From an uncultured Phascolarctobacterium sp. (GTDB lineage: Bacteria > Bacillota > Negativicutes > Acidaminococcales > Acidaminococcaceae): 6,591 nucleotides of DNA. Position numbers and translations under genes: made by a program. Numbering within the stretch: the stretch's first letter is position 1; each line of letters starts with the position of its first letter. Below the pieces are notes generated by a model, which had not been told where the DNA came from, did no database searches, and worked only from the letters and a program-made list of their open reading frames with translations. The stretch lies in assembly GCA_945949475.1 (NCBI GenBank), contig CAMFET010000050.1:1-6591 (forward strand), written 5' to 3'. Shown here piece after piece: positions 5,379-6,591 of this stretch.

Positions 5379-6302
5379 ATGCAAGATCTACAAAAGATGT
5401 GCCGCGTGGCCGTTGTGCAGATGGCGCCGGTGATGTTTGATAAAGAAGCAACTTTGAAAAAATGTGTGGAGCTGATTAAGGAAGCTGGCAAGGGCAAGGC
5501 CGATTTAATCGTGCTGCCCGAGCTAATTATTCCCTGCTACCCCTTTGGCATGACATTTGGCTTTACTGTGGGCAGTCGCAAGGATGCGGGCCGCGAGGAC
5601 TGGAAGCGTTATTATGATGGCTCCATTGTGGTGCCCGGTAAGGAAACCGAAGCCTTGGGCAAGGCTGCCAAAAAGGCGAAGGCTTATGTGAGCATTGGTG
5701 TTTCCGAGCGCGACGCTGTGAGCGGCACCTTATATAATAGCAATATTATTTTTGCTCCCGATGGCAGCATTGCTGCGCTGCACCGCAAGCTGAAGCCCAC
5801 CGGCTCCGAGCGCGTGGTGTGGGGTGATGCGGATAAGCATTATTTCCCGGTTGTACAAAGCCCGTGGGGACCCATTGGCAACCTGATTTGCTGGGAAAGC
5901 TATATGCCCTTGGCGCGTGTGGCTCTGTATGAAAAGGGCGTGACGCTGCTCATTTCCTGCAACACGAATGATAATCCCGAATGGCAAGCCACGATTCAGC
6001 ATATCGCTTTAGAGGGCCGCTGCTACTATATTAACTGCGACCAATTCTTTACGCGCGCAATGTATCCTAGCGATTTAAACGCCAGCGAGGAAGTGGCTAA
6101 GCTGCCCGACATCGTGTGCCGCGGTGGCAGCTGTATTATCGACCCGTACGGTCATTATGTAACTGAGCCCGTGTGGGATAAGGAAGAGATTATTTATGCG
6201 GATTTGGATATGGACAAGGTGCCGGCCAGCCGCATGGAGTTTGATGCCTGTGGCCATTACTCTCGCCCGGATGTACTCAAGCTGATAGTAGAAGATAAAT
6301 AA
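5379..6302 (+). CDS. Nitrilase-family carbon-nitrogen hydrolase
   Basis: Cytoplasmic hydrolase expected to act on a C-N bond, most likely converting a nitrile to a carboxylic acid and ammonia. The 307 residues carry the Glu-Lys-Cys triad: E48 in LPELIIPCYPFG, K137 in HRKLKPT and C171 in NLICWESYMPLAR. The second glutamate E144 lies in TGSERVVWGD. CWE-YMPLAR, RKLKPTGxER and the C-terminal GHYSRPDVL (292-300) are marks of the true nitrilase branch rather than amidases or Nit/Fhit-type omega-amidases. CWES replaces the common CWEN or CWEH. At 307 residues it is at the short end, as nitrilases often have 320-370, and the long C-terminal tail is absent. Start ATG at 5379 follows AGGAGG by 5 bases. 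A PepT-like peptidase gene starts 23 bases downstream, probably in the same operon. Substrate cannot be read from the sequence. An amidase of the same fold is the alternative. Confidence 0.9.
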   Translation: MQDLQKMCRVAVVQMAPVMFDKEATLKKCVELIKEAGKGKADLIVLPELIIPCYPFGMTFGFTVGSRKDAGREDWKRYYDGSIVVPGKETEALGKAAKKAKAYVSIGVSERDAVSGTLYNSNIIFAPDGSIAALHRKLKPTGSERVVWGDADKHYFPVVQSPWGPIGNLICWESYMPLARVALYEKGVTLLISCNTNDNPEWQATIQHIALEGRCYYINCDQFFTRAMYPSDLNASEEVAKLPDIVCRGGSCIIDPYGHYVTEPVWDKEEIIYADLDMDKVPASRMEFDACGHYSRPDVLKLIVEDK

Positions 6303-6325
6303 TAGATAAATAGAAGGTGTGCTAA

Positions 6326-6591
6326 ATGATTAATGAAAATAGACTGTTAAACGAATTTATTGAGCTGGTGAGCGTGCCCTGCCCCAGCAAGGACGAAAAG
6401 GCCGAGGCCGAGCTGATTATGGCCAAGCTGCGCGCTTTAGGCTTGGAGCCCGTGATGGACAAGGCCAACGAAAAAACAGGTGGCACCTGCGGCAATGTGT
6501 GGGCCTATGTGAAGGGCACTGTGCCCGATGCACCCACGCTGCTGTTTGAAGCGCATATGGACTCCGTAGCACCCACCACCGGCACCAAGGT
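6326..6591 (+). CDS. PepT-like M20 family metallopeptidase, 5' part only
   Basis: The first 88 codons and two bases of a gene that continues past the right edge. The ATG at 6326 is preceded by GAAGGTG with about 6-base spacing. The translation begins MINENRLLNEFIELVSVPCP, continues with GGTCGNVWAYVKGT (about 52-65) and reaches LLFEAHMDSVAPTTG (about 71-85), whose HMD supplies the first zinc ligand histidine and the adjacent catalytic aspartate of M20 enzymes. NVxAxxKGT followed by LxFxAHMDxVxP matches the peptidase T-like subfamily (M20B, often labelled pepT-like). Expected to be a cytoplasmic, two-zinc aminopeptidase or related amide hydrolase. Of the metal-binding residues only these are inside the window. 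Likely co-transcribed with the nitrilase gene 23 bases upstream. Specificity cannot be judged from this fragment. Confidence 0.88.
   Translation, partial: MINENRLLNEFIELVSVPCPSKDEKAEAELIMAKLRALGLEPVMDKANEKTGGTCGNVWAYVKGTVPDAPTLLFEAHMDSVAPTTGTK

Noticed and set aside
5730..6257. Minus-strand frames inside the nitrilase gene
   Set aside because: Antisense to a gene with a complete catalytic triad; no domain or start signal.
5379..6302. Nit1C gene cluster
   Set aside because: The next gene is a PepT-like peptidase, not the radical SAM or acetyltransferase genes expected in that cluster.

Overview
The window looks like a chromosomal segment from a member of the Bacillota (Firmicutes). The evidence is AT-rich intergenic DNA, strong GGAGG-type Shine-Dalgarno sites, sigma-A-like promoters, a streptococcal-type tryptophanyl-tRNA synthetase, a DUF554 membrane protein, and a PAS domain with the C-x10-C-x2-C motif often seen in Clostridia and Negativicutes. 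A Negativicutes member of gut type is my best guess, but the sequence does not settle it. There are no rRNA, tRNA, CRISPR, insertion-sequence or phage signs, and coding density is high.

Layout. (1) Positions 38-1729, minus strand: a two-gene operon with a good promoter, trpS (tryptophanyl-tRNA synthetase), then a ProX/YbaK-type Ala-tRNA(Pro) deacylase whose start is fused to the trpS stop, then a rho-independent terminator. Both genes serve translation, one charging tRNA(Trp) and one removing mischarged amino acid from tRNA(Pro). (2) Positions 1766-2325, plus strand: a single exported 145-residue protein resembling DUF3887, divergent from trpS, with its own promoter and a strong terminator that probably also serves the convergent gene. 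(3) Positions 2342-5140, minus strand: a probable two-gene operon of a cytoplasmic PAS - degenerate GGDEF - EAL - PAS protein, predicted to be an active cyclic-di-GMP phosphodiesterase, followed 31 bases later by a DUF554 integral membrane protein. (4) Positions 5316 to the right edge, plus strand: a carbon-nitrogen hydrolase of the nitrilase branch with a complete Glu-Lys-Cys triad, followed 23 bases later by the beginning of a PepT-like M20 metallopeptidase that runs off the window. These two are probably co-transcribed.

I see no convincing new multi-gene system. The items most worth a second look are the domain architecture of the cyclic-di-GMP protein and its pairing with DUF554, the nitrilase/PepT-like pair, and the stop-start coupling of trpS with a proline-tRNA editing gene.
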